The notes: generated by a model from the sequence alone, not told the origin. 64,000 bases of DNA from Melaminivora suipulveris (GCF_003008575.1 NZ_CP027667.1:2442001-2506000); one strand, 5' to 3'. Shown: positions 17,848 through 27,240, counted from the stretch's first letter. Translations and numbers: made by a program.

Positions 17848-18178
17848 CCGCGCCAAGTACCTCTACGACATCCAGCACGCCGGCGACCTGCTGGCTGAGT
17901 TCGTGCAGGGCCGGTCCTGGCAGGACTATGAGGCCAATGCCATGCTCCGCGCCGCAGTGGAGCGCCAGTTCGAAATCATCGGCGAAGCGATCGCGCAGTT
18001 GGCCAAGCGCGATACCGAGCTGGTGGAACGCATCAGCGAATACCGCAACGTCATTGCCTTTCGCAATGTGCTGATTCACGGCTACGCCCAGGTGGACGAC
18101 AGGCTGGTTTGGGACGTGGTGCAGACCCGCCTGCCGCTACTGCGGCAGCAGATCGGCGAGTTACTGCGGGCCGGTTGA
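17837..18178 (+). CDS. hepT: HepT-like HEPN ribonuclease toxin
   Basis: A 113-residue HEPN-domain protein. The catalytic RX4-6H motif is seen as RNVLIH followed by GY, where the tyrosine two residues after the histidine is the residue modified by MntA in studied systems. HEPN toxins cleave RNA, and tRNA cleavage has been shown for one member. I start it at MQLDRAKYLYDI, inside the end of mntA. All active residues are present, so the toxin appears intact. It converges with the LysR gene, 28 bases apart. Confidence 0.9.
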   Translation: MQLDRAKYLYDIQHAGDLLAEFVQGRSWQDYEANAMLRAAVERQFEIIGEAIAQLAKRDTELVERISEYRNVIAFRNVLIHGYAQVDDRLVWDVVQTRLPLLRQQIGELLRAG

Positions 18179-18206
18179 AGACGCGCGCTCCTCGCAACGT
18201 CGGACG

Positions 18207-19112
18207 CTAGCCCGCCGTCGGCACCACGCCTTGCCCCGCCTTGTCCAGCAAAAACTCGATGCAGGTGCGCACCGCCCGCGTCTGGTGCCGGTGCGGCAGG
18301 TAGAGCAAATACAACTGCGTGCCGAAGATGCTCAGACGGAATTCCTGCAGCGTGGTCAGCACCTCGCCGCTGGCCACCTCCTGCTGCACCACGTAGTCGG
18401 GCACCAGGCCCACGCCCAGGCCGGCCAGGATGCCCTGGCGCAGGAACGGGAAGTGCTCGGAGATCAGCGTCGGCTCCAGCAGCACCTCCTGGCGCTCGTC
18501 GCCCTGGTAGGCCGACAGGCGCAGCTGCCGCCCGATCACCCCGGCGGTGATGACCGGGCTGGCGCGCAGCTCGTGCAGCGTGGCGGGCAGGCCGTGTTCG
18601 GCTGCCCAGGCGCGCGAGGCGCAGGCGATGTAGCGCATCTCGCCCAGGCTGCGCGCCACCACCGACGGCGGCGGTTCGGAGACCACGCGCACGGCGATGT
18701 CCACCTCGTCGCGCAGGTGGTCGGCGCGGTTTTCGAACAGCACGTCCAGCACGATGCCGGGGTACAGGCGCTTGAATTCGATCAGCCAGTCGCCCATGAC
18801 CATCTGCCCGTAGCCGCTGGGCACGCTGATGCCCACGCGGCCCTGCAGGCCCTGGCCCAGGTCGGCGATGGTCTCGCGCGCGGCGGCCATTTCGTTGTGG
18901 ATGGCGCGGCCGTGCTCGTACAGGCGCAGTCCCACCTCGGTGGGCTCGGCGCGGCGCGTGGTGCGGCGGATCAGCTGCGCGCCGACGGACTTTTCCAGCT
19001 GCGTCAGGTGGTAGCTCACGTTGGCGCGCGTCATTCGCAGCTTGCGTGCGGCCTGGCTCAGGTTGCCGCTGTCGATGATCTCGACCAGCAGCGTCAGCGA
19101 TTGCAGGTCCAT
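18207..19112 (-). CDS. LysR-family transcriptional regulator of the acyl-CoA cluster
   Basis: A 301-residue LysR protein (helix-turn-helix about residues 1-60, with AARKLRMTRANVSYHLTQLE; effector domain about 90-290). It is divergent from the FadB-like gene that opens the degradation cluster, across a 124-bp gap holding a palindrome and several TTGTCAA half-sites, so it is probably the cluster's regulator. The inducer is unknown; a CoA ester or the free acid substrate is a reasonable guess from the genes nearby. Confidence 0.92.
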   Translation of the reverse strand: MDLQSLTLLVEIIDSGNLSQAARKLRMTRANVSYHLTQLEKSVGAQLIRRTTRRAEPTEVGLRLYEHGRAIHNEMAAARETIADLGQGLQGRVGISVPSGYGQMVMGDWLIEFKRLYPGIVLDVLFENRADHLRDEVDIAVRVVSEPPPSVVARSLGEMRYIACASRAWAAEHGLPATLHELRASPVITAGVIGRQLRLSAYQGDERQEVLLEPTLISEHFPFLRQGILAGLGVGLVPDYVVQQEVASGEVLTTLQEFRLSIFGTQLYLLYLPHRHQTRAVRTCIEFLLDKAGQGVVPTAG

Positions 19113-19130
19113 CGTGTTAACAGGCCCGAA

Positions 19131-19225
19131 TTGTCAAATTGCATTTGACGGATTGTCAATGAGCCATGCCATTGTCAAGAACGGTTGTCGCTTCCAGAAT
19201 GGCGCCAGCCATTTTTGATTGACAA
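19131..19225. promoter_or_regulatory. Operator region with TGTCAAAT-tgc-ATTTGACG palindrome and repeated TTGTCAA sites
   Basis: The palindrome at 19132-19150 pairs TGTCAAAT with ATTTGACG (one mismatch). Further TTGTCAA copies start at 19153 and 19172, and TTGACAA occurs at 19219. The spacing of about two helical turns between copies suits a LysR tetramer. The ribosome site AAGGA (19224-19228) of the FadB-like gene overlaps the last copy. Confidence 0.6.
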
Positions 19226-19236
19226 GGACACCGCGC

Positions 19237-21354
19237 ATGCCCTCGCCCTCGCCCGATTCCGTCGTCCAGACCTCGCTCCACGGCCCCGTGCTGGTGGTAC
19301 GCATCGACAACCCTCCCGTCAACGCCCTGGGCCAGGCCGTGCGTGCTGGCCTGCTGGCCGCCGTCGAGCGGGCGCAGGGCGACGATGCCGTTCGCGCCGT
19401 GCTGCTGGTGGGTGCCGGCAAGGCCTTCATCGCCGGCGCCGACATCCGCGAGTTCGGCAAGCCGCCGCAGCCGCCGTCGCTGCCTGAAGTCCTGCACCGC
19501 ATGGAGCAGCTGGACAAGCCGGTCATCGCCGCCATCCACGGCCCGGCGCTGGGCGGCGGACTGGAAGTGGCCATGGCCGCGCACTACCGCCTGGCCTTGC
19601 CCGGCGCCAAGCTTGGCCTGCCCGAGGTGAACCTGGGGCTGCTGCCCGGCGCCGGCGGCACGCAGCGCGCGCCGCGCCTGATGGGCGTCGTGGCTGCGGC
19701 CGAGCTGATGCTCTCGGGCAAGCACCTGTCTGCCAAAGCCGCGCAGGCCGCCGGCCTGGTGGACAAGCTGGCCGAAGAGGGCGACCCCACCGCCGCCGGC
19801 CTGGCCTATGCCGAGGAGCTGCTGGCGCAGGGCGCGGGCGCCCGGCGCACCGGCGAGCTGCCCATCCCCGACGCCGCCACTGCACCGGCGGCGCTGGACC
19901 AGCTCGCTCTTGAGACGGCCAGGAAGTCGCGCGGCCTGTTCTCGCCCGCCAGGATCATCGAATGCGTGCGTGCGGCGCTGGAGCTGCCCTTCGAGCAAGG
20001 CCTCAAGCGTGAGCGCGAGCTGTTCATGGAATGCCTGAACAGCCCGCAGCGCGCCGGCCTGGTGCACGCCTTCTTCGCCGAGCGCGAGACCGCCAAGATC
20101 CCCGAGGCCCGCGCCGCGCAGCCGCGGCCCTTCGCCAGGCTGGCCATCATCGGCGGCGGCACCATGGGCGCCGGCATCACCGTGTCGGCGCTGGACGCTG
20201 GCCTCGCGGTAACCATGATCGAGCGCGATGCCGAGTCCATCGCCCGCGGCCAGGCCAACGTCGAGAAGGTCTATGACGGCCTGATCGCCAAGGGCCGCAT
20301 GAAGCCCGAAGCCAAGGCCGCCACCCTGGCGCGCTATCGCGCGAGCACCTCGTACGACGACATTGCCGAAGTCGATCTGGTCATCGAGGCCGTGTTCGAG
20401 GACATCGACGTCAAGAAAGCCGTGTTCCGCGAACTCGACCGCGTGTGCAAGAGCGGCTGCGTGCTGGCCACCAACACCTCCTACCTGGACATCGACGCCA
20501 TCGCCGCCGTCACGCAGCGCCCGCAGGACGTGATCGGCCTGCATTTCTTCAGCCCGGCCAACATCATGAAGCTGCTGGAGATCGTCGTCGCCGCCAAGAC
20601 CGCGCCCGACGTGGTGGCCACCGCCTTCGAGCTGGCCCGGCGCATGAAGAAAGTGCCGGTGCGCGCCGGCGTGTGCGACGGCTTCATCGGCAACCGCATC
20701 CTGGCCGTGTACCGCGAAGCCGCCAACCATGTGCTGGAGGACGGCGCCAGCCCCTACGAAATTGACGCCGCGGTGCGCGGCTTTGGCTACCCCATGGGCC
20801 CGTTCCAGGTGTCTGACCTGGCCGGCGGCGACATCGGCTGGGCCACGCGCAAGCGCAAGGCTGCCACGCGCGACCCGAAGGCGCGCTACGTCGAGATCGC
20901 CGACCGCATCGCCGAGCGCGGCTGGTTCGGCCAGAAGACCGGGCGCGGCTGGTACCTGTACCCGCAGGGCGCGCGCACCGGGCAGGAAGATCCTGAAGTG
21001 CTGGCCATCGTCGATGAAGAGCGCCAGAAAAAAGGCATCACCCCGCGCAGCTTCACGCACGAGGACATCATGCGCCGCTACATGGCCGCCATGGTCAACG
21101 AGGGCGCGCGCGTGCTGGAGGAAGGCATCGCCCTGCGGCCGCTGGACATCGACGTCACCTTCCTGTTCGGCTACGGCTTTCCGCGCTGGCGCGGCGGCCC
21201 GATGAAGTGGGCTGACATCCAGGGCCTGCCCAAGGTGCTGGCCGACATCCGCGAGTTCGCCCAGGAAGACCCGCAGTTCTGGCAGCCGGCGCCGCTGTTG
21301 GAAAAGCTGGTTGCCGAAGGCCGCGATTTCGAGAGCCTGAACCGCCCCGCCTGA
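19237..21354 (+). CDS. Multifunctional enoyl-CoA hydratase / 3-hydroxyacyl-CoA dehydrogenase (FadB/PimF-like)
   Basis: A 705-residue beta-oxidation enzyme. The N-terminal crotonase domain (about 10-190) has the oxyanion-hole segments AFIAGADIREF and GPALGGGLE and the catalytic Glu in GLPEVNLGLLPGAGGT. The NAD domain begins at IIGGGTMGAG (about 304) with the catalytic His in IGLHFFSPANIMKLLE, followed by two C-terminal 3HCDH repeats. It hydrates enoyl-CoA and oxidises the 3-hydroxyacyl-CoA. ATG at 19237 was chosen over the upstream TTG because AAGGA sits 8 bases before it. With the thiolase and dehydrogenases downstream, the layout resembles pimF of the pimeloyl-CoA cluster of Rhodopseudomonas. 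Confidence 0.93.
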   Translation: MPSPSPDSVVQTSLHGPVLVVRIDNPPVNALGQAVRAGLLAAVERAQGDDAVRAVLLVGAGKAFIAGADIREFGKPPQPPSLPEVLHRMEQLDKPVIAAIHGPALGGGLEVAMAAHYRLALPGAKLGLPEVNLGLLPGAGGTQRAPRLMGVVAAAELMLSGKHLSAKAAQAAGLVDKLAEEGDPTAAGLAYAEELLAQGAGARRTGELPIPDAATAPAALDQLALETARKSRGLFSPARIIECVRAALELPFEQGLKRERELFMECLNSPQRAGLVHAFFAERETAKIPEARAAQPRPFARLAIIGGGTMGAGITVSALDAGLAVTMIERDAESIARGQANVEKVYDGLIAKGRMKPEAKAATLARYRASTSYDDIAEVDLVIEAVFEDIDVKKAVFRELDRVCKSGCVLATNTSYLDIDAIAAVTQRPQDVIGLHFFSPANIMKLLEIVVAAKTAPDVVATAFELARRMKKVPVRAGVCDGFIGNRILAVYREAANHVLEDGASPYEIDAAVRGFGYPMGPFQVSDLAGGDIGWATRKRKAATRDPKARYVEIADRIAERGWFGQKTGRGWYLYPQGARTGQEDPEVLAIVDEERQKKGITPRSFTHEDIMRRYMAAMVNEGARVLEEGIALRPLDIDVTFLFGYGFPRWRGGPMKWADIQGLPKVLADIREFAQEDPQFWQPAPLLEKLVAEGRDFESLNRPA

Positions 21355-21367
21355 TCGACCTGCTCCC

Positions 21368-21383
21368 CTCCCGCAAGCGGGAG
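21368..21383. repeat. Short hairpin CTCCCGC / GCGGGAG between FadB-like and thiolase genes
   Basis: A 7-bp perfect stem with two-base loop, without a U-tract, 14 bases after the FadB-like stop. It may slow 3' decay or be a REP remnant; it is not a proper terminator. Confidence 0.5.
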
Positions 21384-21417
21384 AGCGAGTTCGAAGCGCC
21401 GCAGCTGGCTATTGTGA

Positions 21418-21478
21418 GTAAAAAGCGGCGTCAGTCGGCGTGAATAAAGCGCCGATAGCTATCAATTTTGTAGTAACC
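21418..21478. repeat. Interspersed repeat, copy upstream of the thiolase gene
   Basis: GTCAGTCGGCGTGAAT ... GATAGCTATCAATTTTGTAGT. Its reverse complement opens with the same 18 bases as the copy inside the DUF1289 gene. Confidence 0.8.
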
Positions 21479-21499
21479 AACCACCACGAGGGTTCCACC

Positions 21500-22699
21500 A
21501 TGCGCGAAGCCGTCATCGTCTCCACCGCCCGCACGCCGCTGACCAAGGCGCACCGCGGCGAATTCAACGCCACGCCCGGCCCCGAGCTGGGCGCCTTTGC
21601 CGTGCGCGCCGCCGTCGAGCGCTCGGGCGTCGACCCCAACCTGATCGAAGACCTGATCTGGGGCTGCGGCTACCCCGAGGGCACCACTGGACGCAACATC
21701 GGCCGCCAGACTGCCCTGCGCGCGGGACTGCCGGTAACGGTGGGCGGCTGCGTGGTCAACCGCTTTTGCTCCTCCGGCCTGCAGGCGATTGCCATCGCCG
21801 CTGGCCGCGTGGTGCTGGAGGGCGTGCCGGCCATGATTGCCGGCGGCGTCGAAAGCATCTCGCTGATGAACCCGGCCGGCCGCAGCGGCGCCGCGCATCT
21901 GGACCCCTGGCTGGTAGAGCACAAGCCCGAGCTGTTCATGGAAATGATCGACACCGCCGACGTGGTGGCGCAGCGCTACGGCATCTCGCGCGAGGACCAG
22001 GACGCCTTTGCCCTGCAGAGCCAGCAGCGCACGGCGGCCGCGCAGCAGTCGGGCGTGTTCGACAACGAGATCGTCCACTGCACCACGCGCATGATGGAAA
22101 AGAACAAGGAAACCGGCGAGGTCACCTACCGCGAAGCCGTGGCGACCATGGACAACTGCAACCGGCCGTCCACCACCCTGGAGGGCCTGGCCAAGCTGGA
22201 GCCGGTCAAGGGCGCGGGCAAGTTCGTCACCGCCGGCAACGCCTCGCAGCTGTCCGACGGCGCGGCGGCCTGCGTGGTCATGGAGGCCAAGGAGGCCGAG
22301 CGCCTGGGCCTCAAACCCCTGGGGGCCTTCCGCGGCTTTGCGATTGCCGGCTGCGAGCCCGACGAGATGGGCATCGGCCCGGTCTTCGCCGTGCCGCGCC
22401 TGCTGGAGCGCGCGGGTTTGAAGGTGCAGGACATCGACCTGTGGGAATTGAATGAAGCCTTCGCCTCGCAGGCCCTGTACTGCCAGCGCAAGCTGGACAT
22501 CCCCATGGACCGGCTGAACGTCAACGGCGGCGCCATCTCCATCGGCCACCCCTTCGGCATGACCGGCGCGCGCCTCACAGGCCACATCCTGCTGGAAGGC
22601 CAGCGCCGCAAGCAGCGCGGCGAACGCGTGAAGTGGGGCGTGGTGACCATGTGCGTCGGTGGCGGCATGGGCGCGGCCGGCCTGTTCGAAATCTTCTAA
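21500..22699 (+). CDS. Acetyl-CoA C-acyltransferase (thiolase)
   Basis: A 399-residue thiolase that cleaves 3-oxoacyl-CoA with CoA. Catalytic residues are visible: nucleophile Cys90 in RFCSSG, His350 in [10 protein letters not shown] and Cys385 in [12 protein letters not shown] start it at [14 protein letters not shown], the family's normal N-terminus; the in-frame upstream ATG at 21440 falls inside the interspersed repeat. It is the counterpart of pimB in a pim-like cluster. 15 bases separate it from the acyl-CoA dehydrogenase gene, so they are surely one operon. Confidence 0.95.
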   Translation: MREAVIVSTARTPLTKAHRGEFNATPGPELGAFAVRAAVERSGVDPNLIEDLIWGCGYPEGTTGRNIGRQTALRAGLPVTVGGCVVNRFCSSGLQAIAIAAGRVVLEGVPAMIAGGVESISLMNPAGRSGAAHLDPWLVEHKPELFMEMIDTADVVAQRYGISREDQDAFALQSQQRTAAAQQSGVFDNEIVHCTTRMMEKNKETGEVTYREAVATMDNCNRPSTTLEGLAKLEPVKGAGKFVTAGNASQLSDGAAACVVMEAKEAERLGLKPLGAFRGFAIAGCEPDEMGIGPVFAVPRLLERAGLKVQDIDLWELNEAFASQALYCQRKLDIPMDRLNVNGGAISIGHPFGMTGARLTGHILLEGQRRKQRGERVKWGVVTMCVGGGMGAAGLFEIF

Positions 22700-22714
22700 G
22701 CAAAGAAGCCACAC

Positions 22715-23911
22715 ATGGATCTGCAATTCACGCCCGAGGAAGAGGCGTTCCGCGCCGAGGTGCGCGCCTTCCTGCAAGAGCATCTGCCGCGCGACCTGGC
22801 CGCCAAGGTGAAAGCCGGCCAGCGCCTGACGCGCTTCGACCAGGAGAACTGGCACGCCATCCTGAACAAGAAGGGCTGGCTGGCCTACCACTGGCCGGTG
22901 CAGTGGGGCGGCACGGCCTGGACACCGATCCAGAAGTTCATCTTCGACGACGAAAGCGCCCGCGCCGGCGGCCCGCGCCTGGTGCCGTTTGGCATCAGCA
23001 TGCTGGGCCCGGTGCTGATCAGGTACGGCAGCGAGGAGCAGAAAAAGCACTGGCTGCCGCGCATCCTGGACGGCTCCGACTGGTGGTGCCAGGGCTACTC
23101 CGAGCCGGGCGCCGGCTCGGATCTGGCCAGCCTCAAGACCACGGCCGTGCGCCAGGGCGACCACTACGTCGTCAACGGCCAGAAGACCTGGACCACCCAG
23201 GGTCAGCACGCCAACATGATGTTCTGCCTGGCGCGCACCGACAAAGCCGCCAAGGCCCAGTCGGGCATCAGCTTCTTGCTGATCGACATGAACCAGCCGG
23301 GCGTCGAAGTGCGCCCCATCCGCACGCTGGACGGCGACGCCGAAGTCAACGAAGTGTTCCTCACCGACGTCCGCGTGCCGCTGGAAAACCTGGTCGGCGA
23401 GGAAAACAAGGGCTGGACTTACGCCAAGTATTTGCTGACCTATGAGCGCACCGGCATCGCCGGCGTGGGCTTTTCCGTCGCCTCGCTGGAGAAGCTGAAA
23501 TTGATCGCCAGCCGCGTGCAAAGGAATGGAAAGCCGCTGGCCGAGGACCCGCAGTTCGCCACCCGCATGGCGCAGGTCGAGATCGACCTCGAGAACATGA
23601 AGACCACCAACCTGCGCGTGCTGGCCGCCGTGCAGGGCGGCGGCGTGCCGGGGGCGGAGAGCTCCATGCTCAAGATCCGCGGCACGGTGATCCGCCAGGA
23701 GCTGCTCTCGCTCATCCGCCGCGCCATGGGGCCGTATGCGCTGCCCTACATCGAGGAAGCGCAGCACGCCGGCTGGGGCGAGCCGCCCGTCGGCCCGCCC
23801 GAGGCGGCCACGGCTGCTGCGGCCTACTTCAACTACCGCAAGCTGTCCATCTTCGGCGGCTCCAACGAGATCCAGAAGAACATCATCTCCAAGACCATCC
23901 TGGGTCTGTGA
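22715..23911 (+). CDS. Acyl-CoA dehydrogenase, PimC-like large subunit
   Basis: A 398-residue FAD enzyme that introduces the 2,3 double bond into acyl-CoA and passes electrons to ETF. It has the substrate/FAD signature QGYSEPGAGSDLASLKT, the catalytic-Glu region LLTYERTGIAG, and the C-terminal GGSNEIQKNIISKTILGL. Sequence style and position before a smaller, diverged partner fit the large subunit of pimeloyl-CoA-type dehydrogenases (PimC), which act as a heteromer with PimD. Chain-length preference cannot be read from sequence. Confidence 0.93.
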   Translation: MDLQFTPEEEAFRAEVRAFLQEHLPRDLAAKVKAGQRLTRFDQENWHAILNKKGWLAYHWPVQWGGTAWTPIQKFIFDDESARAGGPRLVPFGISMLGPVLIRYGSEEQKKHWLPRILDGSDWWCQGYSEPGAGSDLASLKTTAVRQGDHYVVNGQKTWTTQGQHANMMFCLARTDKAAKAQSGISFLLIDMNQPGVEVRPIRTLDGDAEVNEVFLTDVRVPLENLVGEENKGWTYAKYLLTYERTGIAGVGFSVASLEKLKLIASRVQRNGKPLAEDPQFATRMAQVEIDLENMKTTNLRVLAAVQGGGVPGAESSMLKIRGTVIRQELLSLIRRAMGPYALPYIEEAQHAGWGEPPVGPPEAATAAAAYFNYRKLSIFGGSNEIQKNIISKTILGL

Positions 23912-23920
23912 GGCGCGGCC

Positions 23921-25051
23921 ATGAACTTTGAACTGAACGAAGACCGCCGCATGCTGGCGGATGCGCTGGGGCGTTTCCTGTCCGAGCAATACCCGCCCGA
24001 GGTGCGCAACCGCGTGGCCTACGGCGATCAGGGCTACAGCCCGGATGTGTACGGCAAGCTCGCCGAGATCGGCGCCATCGGCGCGCTGCTGCCTGAAGAG
24101 CAGGGCGGCTTTGGCGGCGAAGGCGCCGACATCGCCCTGGTGTTCGAGACGCTGGGCAGCCACCTGGTGGCCGGGCCGGTGCTGGGCGCGCTGCTGGTGG
24201 GCCGCGCCCTGGTGCTGGCGGGAAGCGATGCGCAACAGCAGCGGCTGGCCGGCCTGATCGACGGCAGCGTGCTGGCCGCCTTCGCGCACGACGAGCCGGC
24301 CAACCATTACGAGCTGGAGCGCGTGGCCACCACCGCGCGCCGCGACGGCGACGGCTGGGTTCTGCATGGCGCCAAGGCCGTGGTGCCGTTTGGCGACCAG
24401 GCGCAGCTGCTGCTGGTCAGCGCGCGCACCGCCGGCGACGTGGGCGACGCGCAGGGCATCTCGCTGTTTCTGGTGCCGGGCGACGCGCCGGGCGTCAAAA
24501 CGCGCGGCTACGGCCGCATCGACGGCGGCCACGCGGCCGAGGTGAGCTTCGAGAACGTCCGGCTGGACGCCGATGCGCTGCTGGGCGGCGAGGGCGAAGG
24601 CTTTGCGCTGCTGGAGCGCATCGTCGGCTACGGCCTGCTGGCGCTGTCGGCCGAGTCGCTGGGCGCCATGGAGCGCGCCAAGGCCGACACGCTGGAATAC
24701 CTGCGCACGCGCCGGCAGTTCGGCGTGCCGATTGGCAGCTTCCAGGCTTTGCAGCACCGCATGGCCGACCTGCTGCTGGAAGTCGAGCAGGCGCGCTCGG
24801 CGGTCATCAACGCCGCCGCTGCCATCGATGAGGGCGACCGCATCGCGCGCGAAAAGGCCCTGTCGGCGGCCAAGTACAGCGTCGGCAAGATCGGCACCCT
24901 GGTGGCCGAGGAGACCATCCAGTTGCACGGCGGCATCGGCATGACCTGGGAGCTGCCACTGGCGCACTACGCCAAGCGTCTGGTCATGATCGACCACCAG
25001 CTGGGCGACATGGACCACCACCTGGCGCGCTGGATGGCGCTGCGCGACTGA
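23921..25051 (+). CDS. Acyl-CoA dehydrogenase, PimD-like small subunit
   Basis: A 376-residue acyl-CoA dehydrogenase relative starting MNFELNEDRRMLADALGRFL and ending with QLHGGIGMTWELPLAHYAKRL. It lacks the clear SEPGAGSD signature of its neighbour (the region reads FAHDEPANHYELERV), as expected of the partner subunit in PimCD-type pairs, but retains RRQFGVPIGSFQALQHRMAD. Nine bases after the large subunit, so the two are probably made together. Confidence 0.9.
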   Translation: MNFELNEDRRMLADALGRFLSEQYPPEVRNRVAYGDQGYSPDVYGKLAEIGAIGALLPEEQGGFGGEGADIALVFETLGSHLVAGPVLGALLVGRALVLAGSDAQQQRLAGLIDGSVLAAFAHDEPANHYELERVATTARRDGDGWVLHGAKAVVPFGDQAQLLLVSARTAGDVGDAQGISLFLVPGDAPGVKTRGYGRIDGGHAAEVSFENVRLDADALLGGEGEGFALLERIVGYGLLALSAESLGAMERAKADTLEYLRTRRQFGVPIGSFQALQHRMADLLLEVEQARSAVINAAAAIDEGDRIAREKALSAAKYSVGKIGTLVAEETIQLHGGIGMTWELPLAHYAKRLVMIDHQLGDMDHHLARWMALRD

Positions 25052-25115
25052 AATTCAAGCCAAAAAAAGCTTCAGTCGGCGTGGAATAAGCGCAGCCAGC
25101 TATAAAAACCATATC
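25052..25115. repeat. Interspersed repeat copy before the enoyl-CoA hydratase gene
   Basis: AAATTCAAGCCAAAAAAAGC then TTCAGTCGGCGTGGAATAAG and AGCTATAAAAACC. It shares the TTCAGTCGGCGT core with the copies at 21418 and 32134. Confidence 0.8.
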
Positions 25116-25139
25116 AACCAGGACTTCCAGGAGGCCCCC

Positions 25140-25949
25140 GTGGACACCCAACCCCTGCTCACCCGCCGCGATGGCGCGGTGCTGATCCTGTCCAACAACA
25201 ACCCGGCCGCGCGCAACGCGCTCACCCCCGGCTTCTACCAGGGCCTGACCGACGCCCTGCACGCCGCCGGCGCGGACGCAGAAGTCGGCGCCATCGTGCT
25301 GACGGGCGAGGGCGGGCACTTTTGCGCCGGCGGCGATCTGCGCCAGCTCGCCACCCGGCGCGAGCTGCCGATCGCCGCGCGCCGGCAAAAGCTCGAAGGC
25401 CTGCACGACCTGATCCGCGCGCTGCGCGACTGCCCCAAGCCGGTCGTCATGGCCGTGGAGGGCGCGGCCGCCGGCGCCGGCCTGTCGCTGGCGCTGGCCG
25501 GCGACATGCTGGTGGCGGCGAGGAACGCCGTGTTCTCGGTGGCCTACGTGAAGATCGGCCTGACGCCCGACGGCGGCGCCACGGCGCTGCTGGCCGAGCA
25601 CCTGTCGCGCCAGGTACTGACCGAGCTGTGCCTGACGGGCCAGCAGGTCAGCGGCGAGCGCATGCACCAGCTCGGCATGGTCAACCGCCTGGCCGAGCCG
25701 GGCCAGGCGCTGAGCGAAGCCCTGGAGCTGGCGCGCCAGGTGGCGCGCGGCCCCGACCTCGCCATGGCGCGCATCAAGCACCTGTGCCGCATGGCGCCGC
25801 GCAACACGCTGGAGCAGCAGCTCGAGCTCGAAGCCCTGTACATGCCGCTGTCGCAGGAAACCGAGGAGTCGCGCGAAGGCATCGCCGCCTTCCTGGAAAA
25901 GCGCCCGGCCGACTTCACCCGCCTGCGCGGCGCCCCCCGTCCCTCTTGA
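25140..25949 (+). CDS. Enoyl-CoA hydratase/isomerase family protein
   Basis: A 269-residue crotonase-fold protein. Oxyanion-hole segments are FCAGGDLRQLA (about residues 62-72) and GAAAGAGLSLALAGD (about 104-118). The usual first catalytic Glu position lies in SVAYVKIGLTPDGGATALL, where Asp stands after TP, a pattern seen in isomerase- and oxepin-CoA hydrolase-like members; the reaction is therefore left open. Start is GTG, with AGGAGG five bases upstream. It lies between the dehydrogenases and the CoA-transferase. Confidence 0.88.
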   Translation: MDTQPLLTRRDGAVLILSNNNPAARNALTPGFYQGLTDALHAAGADAEVGAIVLTGEGGHFCAGGDLRQLATRRELPIAARRQKLEGLHDLIRALRDCPKPVVMAVEGAAAGAGLSLALAGDMLVAARNAVFSVAYVKIGLTPDGGATALLAEHLSRQVLTELCLTGQQVSGERMHQLGMVNRLAEPGQALSEALELARQVARGPDLAMARIKHLCRMAPRNTLEQQLELEALYMPLSQETEESREGIAAFLEKRPADFTRLRGAPRPS

Positions 25950-25963
25950 AAGGTTTCTCCGCC

Positions 25964-27208
25964 ATGTCCACTGCCACCCAAGACCCCACGAGCGCCGACC
26001 TGCCCCTGGCGGGCGTGCGTGTGCTCGATCTGTCGCGCGTGTTCGCCGGCCCCGTGTGCTCCATGGTGCTGGGCGACCTGGGCGCCGAGGTCATCAAGGT
26101 CGAGCATCCCGGCCGCGGCGACGACACGCGCGACTGGGGCCTGCGCATCGGCAAGACCGAGACCACCTACTACAACAGCATGAACCGCAACAAGCGGTCC
26201 ATCACGCTGGACCTGCAAAGCGCCGAGGGCCTGAAGATCGCGCGTGGCCTGGTGCAGCAGTGCGACGTGGTCATCCACAACTTCAAGACCGGCGGCGCGG
26301 AAAAGCTCGGCGTGGGCTACGAGCAGCTCAAGGCCATCAAGCCGGACCTGATCTACGTGGCCGTGGCCGGCTACGACGCCAGCGGCCCCGAGGCCAAGCG
26401 CCCCGGCTACGACCTGGTCATCCAGGCCGAATCCGGGCTGATGGCGCTCAACGGCGACGCCAGCATGCCGCCGCTCAAGTTCGGCATCGCCATCGTCGAC
26501 CTGATGACCGGCATGTACGCCGCGCAGGCGGTGCTGGCCGCGCTGCTGCGGCGCGGTCGCACCGGGCGCGGCCAGCTCATCGAGCAGGCGCTGTACGACA
26601 GCGGCATCTCGATCACTGGCTACTACGGGCTGGAGACGCTCAAGCTCGGCCACGACCCCGAGCGCTACGGCAACGCGCACCCGTCCATCGTGCCCTACGG
26701 CCTGTACGAGGCGGCCGACGGCCCGCTCATCATCGCCGTGGGCAACAACGCGCAGTTCATCAAGTTCTGCGAGCAGGTCATCGATAGGCCGGACATCGTG
26801 CAGGACCCGCGTTTTGCCACCAACGTCGAGCGTTCGAAGAACCGCGAGGCGCTGGGCCCGCTGCTCAAGGAGCAGGTGCGCCAATGGCCGCGCGAGCTGC
26901 TGCTGGAGCGCCTGACCGCGTCCGGCATTCCCTGCGGGCGCGTGGCCGGCCTGCACGAGGCGCTCACCTCCGAGCGCACGCGCCGCGGCCGCCTGGTGCA
27001 GGACATGCCGCACCCGGTCGAAGGCACGACGCCGGTGTTCGCGCCGCCCTATCGCCTGGACGGCCAGCGCCTGCCCATCCGCCGCGCGCCGCCCACCCTG
27101 GGCGAGGGCACGCGCGAAGTGCTGCAACAGCTGCTGGCGCTGGACGACGAGACACTGGCGCGCCTGCAATCCGAAGGCGTGCTGACGCTGCCGCAGCAGC
27201 CGGGCTGA
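25964..27208 (+). CDS. CaiB/BaiF-type (class III) CoA-transferase
   Basis: A 414-residue family III CoA-transferase, which moves CoA between acids and would activate the pathway substrate. It begins LAGVRVLDLSRVFAGPVCS, with LGDLGAEVIKVEHPGRGDDTR after it, and the active-site aspartate region is GYDLVIQAESGLM. ATG at 25964, 14 bases after the hydratase stop. Together with the acyl-CoA ligase further down, this gives the cluster two ways to load CoA. Confidence 0.92.
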   Translation: MSTATQDPTSADLPLAGVRVLDLSRVFAGPVCSMVLGDLGAEVIKVEHPGRGDDTRDWGLRIGKTETTYYNSMNRNKRSITLDLQSAEGLKIARGLVQQCDVVIHNFKTGGAEKLGVGYEQLKAIKPDLIYVAVAGYDASGPEAKRPGYDLVIQAESGLMALNGDASMPPLKFGIAIVDLMTGMYAAQAVLAALLRRGRTGRGQLIEQALYDSGISITGYYGLETLKLGHDPERYGNAHPSIVPYGLYEAADGPLIIAVGNNAQFIKFCEQVIDRPDIVQDPRFATNVERSKNREALGPLLKEQVRQWPRELLLERLTASGIPCGRVAGLHEALTSERTRRGRLVQDMPHPVEGTTPVFAPPYRLDGQRLPIRRAPPTLGEGTREVLQQLLALDDETLARLQSEGVLTLPQQPG

Positions 27209-27240
27209 CAGCCCGCGCCCCCTCGCTTTTTTGTTTCACA

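Noticed and set aside
21440..21499. Upstream ATG giving a longer thiolase ([12 protein letters not shown]...)
   Set aside because: The extra 20 codons lie in an interspersed repeat copy, and the family's normal N-terminus is [14 protein letters not shown] at 21500.
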